Assembly: GCF_001152565.1 (NCBI RefSeq)
Contig: NZ_CQAZ01000015.1
Coordinates: 43,007-107,006, forward strand
Direction: 5' to 3'
Source: Yersinia pekkanenii
Lineage (GTDB): Bacteria > Pseudomonadota > Gammaproteobacteria > Enterobacterales > Enterobacteriaceae
Length of the DNA: 64,000 bases
The notes under the pieces were generated by a model. It made no database searches. It was not told where the DNA came from and worked only from the letters and a program-made list of their open reading frames with translations. Of this stretch, positions 45,008 through 54,089 are shown one piece after another. Made by a program: the position numbers and the translations under genes. The first letter of the stretch is position 1, and each line of letters starts with the position of its first letter.

Positions 45008-47611
45008 ATGATTCAAATTGACTTGCCCACACTGGTAAACCGTCTTAACCCAATTGCTCGCCACGCTCTGGAAGCGGCTGCCGCACATTGTGTCAGCCAG
45101 CAGGAAGCTGAAATTACAGTTTCTCAGGTCTTGTTCCAGATGATCTCTACTCCACTATGTGATGTCAGATTGATACTGAATCATGCCGGGGTTGAGGTGG
45201 ATGAGCTGCGGGAACTGCTCGATCAACGCGTTTCAGGCTATCAATCTATCACCCAGGCTTATCCGAGCTTTTCCCCGTTATTGGTGGAATGGTTACAGGA
45301 CAGTTGGTTGCTGGCATCGACAGAGATGGAGCACGGCCAGTTACGCAGTGGCGTCATGTTACTGACATTATTGCTCAGCCCAATGCGTTATCTGATACCC
45401 ACGGCAAGTCGATTATTATCCCCGGTTAACCGTGAGTTATTGCGCCAGGATTTTGCTAACTGGACGGCAGATTCGGCTGAAACACCACGGATAGAAAAAG
45501 GGGCCGACGGCGATAACCTGGCGGCAATAAACGGTGAAAGTTTACTTGCCCGTTATGCCAGCAATATGACTGAGCAGGCACGTAATGGTGCGCTGGATCC
45601 GGTGTTGTGCCGCGACGAGGAAATCGATCTGATGATCGATATTCTGTGTCGTCGCCGTAAAAATAATCCGATTGTGGTGGGGGAGGCCGGTGTCGGCAAA
45701 AGTGCACTGATTGAAGGTTTAGCGCTGCGTATCGTCGATAATCATGTGCCAGAAAAACTACGTAACAGTGTATTAATGACATTGGATCTTGGTGCGCTTC
45801 AGGCTGGCGCGGCAGTGAAAGGAGAGTTTGAAAAACGCTTCAAAGGCATTATGGCGGAAATAGCACAGTCCACTACGCCAATTATCTTGTTTATTGATGA
45901 AGCACATACGCTGATCGGGGCGGGAAACCAGCAGGGCGGGTTAGATATATCAAACCTGCTCAAACCCGCTTTAGCGCGCGGTGAGTTAAAAACTATCGCG
46001 GCAACCACCTGGAGCGAATACAAAAAGTATTTTGAGAAAGATGCGGCACTCTCGCGTCGTTTCCAGTTGGTTAAAGTTTCCGAGCCTGATGCTGAAGAAG
46101 CGACGATTATTATGCGTGGTCTGCGCACCGTCTATGAACAGGCTCATGGTGTACTGATCGATGATGAAGCTTTACACGCCGCGGCAGTTCTCAGTGATCG
46201 TTATATCTCGGGTCGCCAACTGCCGGACAAAGCGATCGATGTGCTGGATACGGCGGCCGCACGTGTCGCCATCAATCTGACTTCAGCACCGCGTCAGGTC
46301 TCGGCGCTGAAAAACCAGCTTCACCATCAGACGATGGAAATCGAGATGCTGGAGCGGGAGCTGCGTTTGGGCTTGAGCCGCCCGGATGAGCGTTTAGCGG
46401 TTCTGAAACAACAGCAAGTGGCAATAGAACAACAGCTCACCGAACTGAATGCGGGTTGGGGGAAACAGCAACACCTGGTACAGCAGATCATCGCTCTGAG
46501 AGCGGTTTTGTTGGCGCAAGAAGAGATGGCGACAAATGAACAAGTCGCCAGTTTGACAGAACTCGGAGATGAGCTAGCACAGTTACAGCAACATCAGACG
46601 TTAGTCTCACCACATGTGGATAAAAGTCAGATAGCGGCGGTGATTGCTGAATGTACCGGAGTGCCGTTAAATCGCCTTTCCCAGAGTGAATTAGCGGTCG
46701 TCACAGAACTGCCATCTTATCTTGGTCAGCAGATTAAAGGGCAGGATATGGCTATCCATTGTCTGCACCAACACATGTTGACGGCAAGAGCCGACTTACG
46801 CCGCCCAGGTCGCCCGATGGGGGCCTTTTTGTTGGTGGGGCCAAGTGGGGTCGGTAAAACAGAAACCGTGTTGCAGATAGCTGAACTGCTCTATGGTGGT
46901 CGTCAATATCTCACCACCATCAATATGTCTGAATTTCAGGAAAAACATACTGTTTCCCGCCTGATTGGCTCCCCGCCGGGCTATGTCGGCTATGGCGAAG
47001 GGGGGGGTCTGACTGAAGCTATTCGCCAGAAGCCTTACTCGGTAGTACTGCTCGATGAAGTCGAAAAGGCGCATCCGGATGTCCTTAACTTATTTTATCA
47101 AGCTTTTGATAAAGGGGAGCTGGCTGACGGCGAAGGCCGCATCATTGATTGCAAGAATATCGTGTTTTTCCTAACTTCCAATCTGGGATACCAGACCATT
47201 GTCGATAATGCTGAAAATCCTGGCCTACTCAATGAGCAACTTTATCCTGAATTAGCGGAATTCTTTAAACCGGCGTTGTTGGCCCGGATGGAAGTCGTTC
47301 CCTATCTGCCTCTTGGCAAGGAAACATTACAAACGATTATTCACGGCAAACTGGGGCGTTTGGATAGGTTGCTACGTCAACGTTTTAACGCTGAAGTCGT
47401 GATTGAACCTGAGGTTATTGACGAAATATTACGCCGTGCCACCCGAGCTGAAAACGGCGCGCGTATGCTTGAATCAATTATCGATGGTGCTCTGTTACCG
47501 CCAGTTTCCCTGCTGTTATTGCAAAAAATGGCCGCCAATACAGTTATCAGCCATATCCGGATTGCGGTAGAGGGGAATGTGTTTACCGCACAGGTTGAGG
47601 ATGCGATATGA
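45008..47611 (+). CDS. tssH: T6SS sheath-recycling ATPase TssH (ClpV)
   Basis: 867 residues, in the ClpV range. The N-terminal Clp-N domain (~1-150) recognises contracted sheath. Two AAA+ modules follow, with Walker A1 GEAGVGKS (225-232) and A2 GPSGVGKT (611-618), Walker B IILFIDEAHTLIGAG and VVLLDEVEKAHPDV. A coiled middle domain with many Gln residues lies at ~420-530. It extracts TssC from used sheaths so they can be rebuilt. The stop overlaps the next start (ATGA). Confidence 0.97.
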   Translation: MIQIDLPTLVNRLNPIARHALEAAAAHCVSQQEAEITVSQVLFQMISTPLCDVRLILNHAGVEVDELRELLDQRVSGYQSITQAYPSFSPLLVEWLQDSWLLASTEMEHGQLRSGVMLLTLLLSPMRYLIPTASRLLSPVNRELLRQDFANWTADSAETPRIEKGADGDNLAAINGESLLARYASNMTEQARNGALDPVLCRDEEIDLMIDILCRRRKNNPIVVGEAGVGKSALIEGLALRIVDNHVPEKLRNSVLMTLDLGALQAGAAVKGEFEKRFKGIMAEIAQSTTPIILFIDEAHTLIGAGNQQGGLDISNLLKPALARGELKTIAATTWSEYKKYFEKDAALSRRFQLVKVSEPDAEEATIIMRGLRTVYEQAHGVLIDDEALHAAAVLSDRYISGRQLPDKAIDVLDTAAARVAINLTSAPRQVSALKNQLHHQTMEIEMLERELRLGLSRPDERLAVLKQQQVAIEQQLTELNAGWGKQQHLVQQIIALRAVLLAQEEMATNEQVASLTELGDELAQLQQHQTLVSPHVDKSQIAAVIAECTGVPLNRLSQSELAVVTELPSYLGQQIKGQDMAIHCLHQHMLTARADLRRPGRPMGAFLLVGPSGVGKTETVLQIAELLYGGRQYLTTINMSEFQEKHTVSRLIGSPPGYVGYGEGGGLTEAIRQKPYSVVLLDEVEKAHPDVLNLFYQAFDKGELADGEGRIIDCKNIVFFLTSNLGYQTIVDNAENPGLLNEQLYPELAEFFKPALLARMEVVPYLPLGKETLQTIIHGKLGRLDRLLRQRFNAEVVIEPEVIDEILRRATRAENGARMLESIIDGALLPPVSLLLLQKMAANTVISHIRIAVEGNVFTAQVEDAI

Positions 47612-48405
47612 GACAACGGCTAAAAAGCGTTCTTGCATTACTGGATAATGACTCAATCGAACAGCTTATCTACCGTTTTCTGGAGGTTAATCATCGTCGG
47701 CAAAGGTTTAGTGCCCTGATGGTGTCGATGTTTAATGCCAGTGAAGGGCGTCTTGATTGCTACCGTCAGCCTGATGAAAACCAGTGTATCTCCCTGAAAC
47801 TGGATGCGGATATTGAAGATATCAATCATCCGTTGGTTCAGGTCTTACGCAATGGCGTGCCCGAGATATGGGACAATTTGTGCCAGGGGGTGCGTATCGA
47901 AAATAACGACTTCCGTGGTTTTATTCAGGCGCTGCCAAACGAATGCGGGTTGTATGCCATGCCGTTGTTTGATGTTCAGGGACGAGCCTGTGGTGTCATT
48001 GCCGTTTTTTCCGAGAACATCGAACGTTTTGCCGATACGCGCGGAATTTTTGGTATTTATTGCCATATTTTCCAGCATCGCCTGAACAAATTGCAGGAGA
48101 TGGCACACCTGAGATCGCAATTAAGCCAGATTCGCACGGTATTTAAAGCACAGCGACAACGTGAAAAACAATTAGATGAGCTATTGGTTTCGCTCAGCAC
48201 TGCGGATGCCAACACTGTGCCTGGACTCTCTCAGGACTACAGCAAAATAGACAACCTGACCGAAGCGGTAGAAGCGTTGGAATGTGCGGTATTGATGCAA
48301 CGTCAACGCCAGTACGGCAATGATAAAAACCGTATTGCTGCCAGCCTGGGGATCGCGCCACGCACCCTGGGCTATAAGCTAGCGAAATACAGGTGTCAGA
48401 TATGA
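47608..48405 (+). CDS. T6SS regulator: GAF plus Fis-type HTH, no AAA+ domain
   Basis: 265 residues. Residues ~20-180 look like a GAF-type sensor (IEQLIYRFLEVNHRRQRFSALMV, GLYAMPLFDVQGRACGVIAVFSENI). A linker rich in Gln follows, and the last ~50 residues form a Fis-type helix-turn-helix (ALECAVLMQRQRQYGNDKNRIAAS, ...GIAPRTLGYKLAKYR). This is the layout of VasH-type sigma-54 activators of T6SS without their central AAA+ ATPase, for which no Walker or GAFTGA motif can be seen. It can bind DNA but cannot itself activate sigma-54. It may be a partner or antagonist of a complete activator elsewhere. It overlaps tssH and is 4 bases into the next gene region. Confidence 0.85.
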   Translation: MRQRLKSVLALLDNDSIEQLIYRFLEVNHRRQRFSALMVSMFNASEGRLDCYRQPDENQCISLKLDADIEDINHPLVQVLRNGVPEIWDNLCQGVRIENNDFRGFIQALPNECGLYAMPLFDVQGRACGVIAVFSENIERFADTRGIFGIYCHIFQHRLNKLQEMAHLRSQLSQIRTVFKAQRQREKQLDELLVSLSTADANTVPGLSQDYSKIDNLTEAVEALECAVLMQRQRQYGNDKNRIAASLGIAPRTLGYKLAKYRCQI

Positions 48406-49070
48406 ATACGTGGTTATTGATTAGTTCGTTGCTGTTTTCCAGCCCCCATAGCAGTACATTTTGGGACATGGGATTTAGCCCATCGACGATGACAGAAAGT
48501 GATAGTGGAAAGATGGCGCTGGTGATGCGTTGTCGCAGTGAAAGCTCGGCGCTGGTGCGGCTGGATTGTTACGATAATGCACTGTCCTCGCAGCCTGAGA
48601 TAAAAGCCAGCACGCAGAATACCGGCCCGGCGTGGCAGAGGGCCATGAGTCATGAAAAAGGGCGAACGGATCACTCCACCACATTTCTGGTGACCGAAGG
48701 GGAAGGCATAAATCCACGGGTCATTATCACTACCCCTGCTATCGGCGTTCCCCCTCCTCGACCGGTGCTGATGCTGAGCTGTATTGACAACATCACCCGC
48801 CTGCAAATTGCGCTGGCCAGGCCACAAAAAGAGGCTTCAGTCACCTTGACCACTAACAATAGTCGTTTTGATGTGCACTGGTTCCTGCGTGAAAACGGCT
48901 ATTTGCTTGAGTCCAGCCGTGGTCTGGCGGGTATTGATGAGATTAAGCGTTTGATGTCGGCTAACACACTGACTATCGAAGGGACAAACAGCACTTTCCC
49001 CCGACTGACATTTAATCTTTCTCAATTGACGCCAGCATTGAAATCGCTGCGTCGCGCCTGTCACTGGTGA
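48402..49070 (+). CDS. tagO: T6SS periplasmic protein TagO/VasI
   Basis: About 222 residues from the ATG at 48402, overlapping the regulator's stop; the GTG at 48393 is less likely. The signal peptide (NTWLLISSLLFSSPHSS) directs it to the periplasm. The core has ALVRLDCYD near residue 50 and FLVTEGEGINPRVIITTPAIGVPPPRPVLMLSCIDNITRLQIAL, then LRENGYLLESSRGL, typical of VasI/TagO. The function is not fixed; VasI is needed for some T6SS. It overlaps the tssA upstream region by a few bases. Confidence 0.88.
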   Translation: MNTWLLISSLLFSSPHSSTFWDMGFSPSTMTESDSGKMALVMRCRSESSALVRLDCYDNALSSQPEIKASTQNTGPAWQRAMSHEKGRTDHSTTFLVTEGEGINPRVIITTPAIGVPPPRPVLMLSCIDNITRLQIALARPQKEASVTLTTNNSRFDVHWFLRENGYLLESSRGLAGIDEIKRLMSANTLTIEGTNSTFPRLTFNLSQLTPALKSLRRACHW

Positions 49071-49075
49071 GGTAT

Positions 49076-50467
49076 ATGGATATTACGTTACAACATCCCT
49101 GGCACGCACTCCTGCGGACGCCTTTGTCACCTGAACAGACCGCACTGCCACTGGCCGATGATAACCCGCAATGGGAATATATCGACGGCCAAATGGTTAA
49201 ATTGGGGTCGCTGGCCCATTCCACGCTGAATATTAATGAGATTCAGCAACTGGCCATAGTGCTACTGTCAGAGAAAAGTAAAGATTTTCGGTTGATGGTG
49301 CATTTGCTCCGTACCTTGCAGCATGCCGGTGAGCCGGATGAACTGATGCTGGCTATCTCGTTACTGACCGAATACGTCCAGTTGTTTTGGCAGGAAACAT
49401 GGCCACAGAATCCATCCCATAAACGGCGATTTGCCCAACAAATACTGAAGCGTTTTGACAGCGCTGCGGGCAGCTTTAGCCTGCGAGCGAACGCGGCTCA
49501 ACGCGAAAATGTACAAGGATTATTGGCACATTTAGCGCAGGTTTGGCATGGCAGTGAACCGGGTCTGGCCACCGAGGTGGATGGGTTACGTACCCGCTAT
49601 ATGCGACAACCCGAGCGGTTTGTCGAGACGGTGGTCCCTGACGAACCACGGCCACCTACCACCGGTGTCGCTGCCACGAGCACAACAGTTGCCAGTCCAA
49701 GTATGACCATTGATAGCTCTAATGATAAAGCCTGGCGGCAGACGGTGCTGAAAATGGCGGATTTGTTATGTGAGCTTCAGCCTGATGTGGCGATGGGTTT
49801 CCGGTTGCGACGCCATGCCGTATGGGGGGGATTGACTGCGCCACCGATGGCACAAAGTGATGGCCGAACCCCGCTGGCTGCTGTTTCTGCCGATCGGATC
49901 GCCGATTATTTAGTGCAGTTGGCCAATGCTGATTTGTCGTTGTGGCAGCAGGTGGAACAGAGCCTGACACTTGCGCCTTATTGGCTTGATGGACATGTAC
50001 TTTCGGCGAAAATTGCGGTGCGGCTGGGCTATGAACAGGTTGCTCAGGCTATCAATGATGAACTCAGCGATTTTTTGGCCCGCATTCCCGCATTAAAAAC
50101 CCTCTTTTTTACGAATATGACCCCCTTTATTTCCGCTGAGTCCACCGTCTGGTTACAGCAGAATTCGGGGCATCAGCGCGGCAGTAGCACTCTTGAACAG
50201 GATGAAATTTGGCAATGCTATCAACAGCAAGGATTGGAAGCCGCGTTACAAATGTTAGATCGGCAACCGCAGCAATCCGAACCCCGGGACCGTTTTTACC
50301 ATCAATTGCTCAGCGCACAGTTGTTCGAAAAAGCAGGATTAACCGCACTGGCGCAGCAGCACTACCACAACTTATTACAGGTGGGGCAGCAATTGCAGTT
50401 AAGCGAATGGGAGCCGGCGTTGATCGCGTTGCTAACAGAAAAGCAGCGACAGCTCACACCGTGCTAG
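49076..50467 (+). CDS. tssA: T6SS cap/priming protein TssA (ImpA family)
   Basis: About 463 residues from the ATG at 49076; the in-frame GTG at 49067 lies inside tagO and has a poor site. The N-terminal ImpA region reads DDNPQWEYIDGQMVKLGSLAHSTLNINEIQQLAI, then LLSEKSKDFRLMVHLLRTLQH. The second half contains WLDGHVLSAKIAVRLGYEQVAQAINDELSDFLARIPAL, the VasJ-type C-terminus. TssA primes sheath growth from the baseplate. The 28-bp gap to tssM holds GGAATAGGAG as ribosome site. Confidence 0.92.
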   Translation: MDITLQHPWHALLRTPLSPEQTALPLADDNPQWEYIDGQMVKLGSLAHSTLNINEIQQLAIVLLSEKSKDFRLMVHLLRTLQHAGEPDELMLAISLLTEYVQLFWQETWPQNPSHKRRFAQQILKRFDSAAGSFSLRANAAQRENVQGLLAHLAQVWHGSEPGLATEVDGLRTRYMRQPERFVETVVPDEPRPPTTGVAATSTTVASPSMTIDSSNDKAWRQTVLKMADLLCELQPDVAMGFRLRRHAVWGGLTAPPMAQSDGRTPLAAVSADRIADYLVQLANADLSLWQQVEQSLTLAPYWLDGHVLSAKIAVRLGYEQVAQAINDELSDFLARIPALKTLFFTNMTPFISAESTVWLQQNSGHQRGSSTLEQDEIWQCYQQQGLEAALQMLDRQPQQSEPRDRFYHQLLSAQLFEKAGLTALAQQHYHNLLQVGQQLQLSEWEPALIALLTEKQRQLTPC

Positions 50468-50495
50468 CCATGGAATGGAATAGGAGTGTTAGCGC

Positions 50496-53400
50496 ATGAA
50501 ACTGCCATTTTTTCTACGCATAGCCAAGCCCGCAATCCCTCGTCTAAAAGCATCAGTCCCGGTGGTATTGGCCTTGCTGGCTTGTGCGGCATTAATTTGG
50601 GTGTGGATCTACGGGCCCGCGTGGCAGCTTGGGGGAAATCACCCGTTTGAGACATTATTAAGTCGTTGGTTAGTGACGGCTGTTTTTGTCTTGATGGCCG
50701 TTTGCTGGCTTGGCCTGAAAGGTATGACGCGTTTACAACAATTGGAAAAGCTCCAATTACAGGTAAAAACGCAAGTTGATGACCCCATCAGTGCCGATAT
50801 TGAACAGCAGAACCAATACCTGAATGCCTGGAAGCATCAGCTTCAGCGTCATCTGAATACCCCGGCATATCTGTATCGCTTACCTTGGTATATGGTGATT
50901 GGCGCGCGCAACAGCGGAAAAAGTACGCTGATCAAAGAGGGTTATAAGCTGACAGAGATTGCCACCTCAGAGCGGATAAATTCGGAAGAAGCGGCCTCAC
51001 TGCGCGTCAGATGTTGGTTAGGGGAGCAGGCTGTCATTATCGATCCCGCCGGAGAGCTGATAGAACAACCGACGACATTAATAGCGGGTAAAGCTTCATT
51101 AAACAGCCGCTTATGGCAAAGTTTATTGTCCTGGCTGGTGGAGCAGCGCCAACGCCAACCACTGAACGGCATTATTCTCACCGTCGATCTGCATCAGATG
51201 ATGACCTCGAATAAAACCCAGCGAGAGACCTACGTTGCTGATATCCATCAACGTTTACAGGATATACGGCTGGCGTTGCACAGTCAGGTACCGCTGTATG
51301 TGGTGTTCACCAAAATGGATCTGTTGTACGGATTCGAAGCCATGTATCAATCACTGGATAAAGCGCCGCGTGATGCGGTTCTGGGCGTGACATTCAGCCT
51401 GGATACTGCGGATCCGCAGGTGTGGCGTACTGAGTTACAACAGTTTTGGCAACAGTGGATCGCACAACTGAATAGTGCGATGCCGGACATGATGCTTAAC
51501 AGTGTTGATGCCGGGCAGCGCAGCCAGTTGTTCAGTTTTACCCGTCAGATGCAAGGCTTGCATGACTACGTGGTGCAATTACTGGAAGGTATCTTGTACA
51601 GCGGCGATAACGCTCAGCCATTGTTGCGCGGTATTTATCTCACCTCAGCCCAACAGCGCGGGCAAATGGACGATATCTTTACCCAATCGGCTGCCGTGCA
51701 ATATCACCTTGCCCCTCAGGCATTCCCTACCTGGCCAGTCTCAGATACGGCCCCCTATTTTACCAAAGAGTTGTTTAGCCAAGTGCTGCTAGCTGAACCG
51801 AATTTGGCGAGCGAAAACAGTATTTGGTTACACCATGCCAGAAAGCGCATGATCATTTTCTCTTGTGTGGGCGCGTTGGTCGCACTGACCTTATGGGGCT
51901 ATTGGCACTATTACTACCAGGTAAACTACCGGGCCGGACAAGAAGTATTAGCCCAGGCAACCACGTTCTTATCGATTCCTGAGCCAAAAGGTGATGACCG
52001 CTACGGCAATTTGCAACTGCCCCTGCTGAACCCTATTCGTGATGCCACGCTGGCTTACGGTAACTATCATGAGCGAAGCTCTTTCCTGGCTGACATGGGA
52101 TTGTATCAGGGTAATAACATCGGGCCTTATGTCGAAAGCACTTACCTGCAACTGCTACAGCAACGTTTCGTCCCATCACTGATGAGCGGCCTGTTGGAAC
52201 AGTTGAATGCGGCACCAAAGGGCAGCGAGGAGAAACTCGAAATCCTGCGAGTGATGCGCATGTTGGAAGATGGCAGTGGTCGCAATATCGCGCTGGTTGA
52301 GCAATATATGAGCCACCGTTGGAGCCAACAATTCAACGGTCAGCGCGAGTTGCAGCAACAACTGTTGAGCCATTTGAACTATGCATTGCAACACACGGAT
52401 TGGCGTGCGGCACGGGAAAGTGGCGATCAATATGCGATTAAGCGTTTTGCGCCTTACCTCAAACCGACTCAATCGGCACAGCAGGAGTTGAGTAAGCTCT
52501 CCATTTACCAACGTGTGTATCAGAATCTGCGCATCAAAGCGCAGGACGCATTGCCGCCCGCTCTCGATTTGCGTGATCAAATTGGCGCGAGTTTTGATGA
52601 CGTGTTTGTCTCCAGCAACGATCGCTTGCTGGTGATCCCACAATTCCTGACACGTAATGGTTTGCAAAACTATTTTGTCAAACAGAGCGACCAATTGGTT
52701 GATCTGACCGTGATGGATAGCTGGGTGCTTAATCTCAGCAAAAACGTTGAATACAGCGAGGCTGACCGTAAGGAGATCCAGCGGCAGGTTACCGAGCAAT
52801 ACCTTGGCGACTATACCGCCACCTGGCGTGCTGCCATGAATAATCTGTCGGTTGGCGAGTTTGAGGATTTACCGCAGGCGATCAGCGCGATTGAGCAGGT
52901 GATCAGTGGAGAGCAGCCTTTCCGCCGTGCATTGCAAACATTGAGTGATAACACGCGATTACCGGCCATACCCGATTCAGTCGCAGGTAAAGATCGTCAG
53001 GATCTGATGCAGGAACCCAATTTCCTGCTGCTAGCGCGAATCAACCGCGAGTTTGCTCCTGAGACCGCGATACTGGTTGAAAATGGTGATAAAGGCAGCG
53101 TAATTCAGAGCGTTTATCAGAAGCTGACCGAATTACACCGTTACCTACTGGCGATTCAAAACTCACCTGCGCCAGGAAAAGCAGCGTTGAAAGCGGTGCA
53201 ATTACGTTTGGATCAAAACAACAGCGATCCGATCTTCGAAGTCCAACAACTGGCCAAAAATCTGCCGGAACCACTTAACCGTTGGGTGGGTGATATGGCG
53301 GAGCAAGCCTGGCGTGTGGTGGTGATGGAGGCGATCCAATCGTTGGAGGTGGAGTGGAATGATACGGTGATCAAACAGTATCAAACCTATCTGGCCGGGC

Positions 53401-54029
53401 GTTATCCCTTCGATCCTAACGCTAAGCAGGATGTCCCATTAAGCGAGTTTGAACGTTTCTTCGGGCCGAAAGGGACCCTCGATGCGTTCTATCAGCAAAA
53501 CCTGAAGCCATTTGTTGAGAATAACCTGACCAGTGGCAGCGATGGGCAATTGCTGATCCGGCCTGATGTCTTACAACAATTAGCGCAAGCGAAGAAGATC
53601 CGCGACACCTTCTTCTCAAGCCAAAATGGTCTGGGTACACAGTTTGCGATTGAACCGGTGATGCTGAGCGGCAATAAACGGCGCAGCGTACTGAACCTGG
53701 ATGGACAACTGTTGGATTACGCCCATGGTCGTAGCGGTGTGGTGCATCTGGTCTGGCCAAACTCCATGCGTGCTGGCGTCGAAAGTAAGTTGACGCTGGT
53801 ACCGGATGAAAGCGGCAAATCGCCACGTAGCCTCAGCTTCAGCGGCCCATGGGCTCAATTGCGACTGATTAATGCGGGTGAGCTGACCAATGTGAGCACT
53901 AACTCCTTCGATGTCCGTTTCATGGTTGATGGCGGGGAGATGACTTATCGCATCTCTGTTGATGAGTCTGACAACCCGTTTGCTGGGGGATTATTCAGTA
54001 AATTCACGCTGCCGGACACCTTGTATTAA
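50496..54029 (+). CDS. tssM: T6SS inner-membrane protein TssM (IcmF)
   Basis: 1177 residues. Two N-terminal membrane segments (VVLALLACAALIWVWIYGP and LVTAVFVLMAVCWLGLKGM) flank a short loop. A cytoplasmic P-loop domain follows with Walker A GARNSGKS (136-143), then a third segment, IIFSCVGALVALTLWGYWHYYY, near 452-474. The rest is periplasmic, ending in the beta-rich domain (SLSFSGPWAQLRLINAGELTN) that binds TssJ. TssM is the central channel-spanning protein of the membrane complex. The Walker motif is intact, unlike some relatives. Confidence 0.97.
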   Translation: MKLPFFLRIAKPAIPRLKASVPVVLALLACAALIWVWIYGPAWQLGGNHPFETLLSRWLVTAVFVLMAVCWLGLKGMTRLQQLEKLQLQVKTQVDDPISADIEQQNQYLNAWKHQLQRHLNTPAYLYRLPWYMVIGARNSGKSTLIKEGYKLTEIATSERINSEEAASLRVRCWLGEQAVIIDPAGELIEQPTTLIAGKASLNSRLWQSLLSWLVEQRQRQPLNGIILTVDLHQMMTSNKTQRETYVADIHQRLQDIRLALHSQVPLYVVFTKMDLLYGFEAMYQSLDKAPRDAVLGVTFSLDTADPQVWRTELQQFWQQWIAQLNSAMPDMMLNSVDAGQRSQLFSFTRQMQGLHDYVVQLLEGILYSGDNAQPLLRGIYLTSAQQRGQMDDIFTQSAAVQYHLAPQAFPTWPVSDTAPYFTKELFSQVLLAEPNLASENSIWLHHARKRMIIFSCVGALVALTLWGYWHYYYQVNYRAGQEVLAQATTFLSIPEPKGDDRYGNLQLPLLNPIRDATLAYGNYHERSSFLADMGLYQGNNIGPYVESTYLQLLQQRFVPSLMSGLLEQLNAAPKGSEEKLEILRVMRMLEDGSGRNIALVEQYMSHRWSQQFNGQRELQQQLLSHLNYALQHTDWRAARESGDQYAIKRFAPYLKPTQSAQQELSKLSIYQRVYQNLRIKAQDALPPALDLRDQIGASFDDVFVSSNDRLLVIPQFLTRNGLQNYFVKQSDQLVDLTVMDSWVLNLSKNVEYSEADRKEIQRQVTEQYLGDYTATWRAAMNNLSVGEFEDLPQAISAIEQVISGEQPFRRALQTLSDNTRLPAIPDSVAGKDRQDLMQEPNFLLLARINREFAPETAILVENGDKGSVIQSVYQKLTELHRYLLAIQNSPAPGKAALKAVQLRLDQNNSDPIFEVQQLAKNLPEPLNRWVGDMAEQAWRVVVMEAIQSLEVEWNDTVIKQYQTYLAGRYPFDPNAKQDVPLSEFERFFGPKGTLDAFYQQNLKPFVENNLTSGSDGQLLIRPDVLQQLAQAKKIRDTFFSSQNGLGTQFAIEPVMLSGNKRRSVLNLDGQLLDYAHGRSGVVHLVWPNSMRAGVESKLTLVPDESGKSPRSLSFSGPWAQLRLINAGELTNVSTNSFDVRFMVDGGEMTYRISVDESDNPFAGGLFSKFTLPDTLY

Positions 54030-54042
54030 TTGTTGTCATCGA

Positions 54043-54069
54043 GTCACCCTGCGCGAGTGGCAGGGTGAC
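54043..54069 (+). other. 9-bp perfect hairpin between tssM and vasL
   Basis: GTCACCCTG (54043-54051) and CAGGGTGAC (54061-54069) pair perfectly over a nine-base loop. No T-run follows, so full termination is unlikely. It may protect or trim mRNA between the core operon and the vasL-vgrG-rhs part. Confidence 0.55.
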
Positions 54070-54089
54070 GGCTAAAGGATTGCGTACGC

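Noticed and set aside
52176..52799. 207-codon minus-strand ORF inside tssM
   Set aside because: The plus strand encodes conserved TssM sequence here; no family features or start signals on the minus strand.
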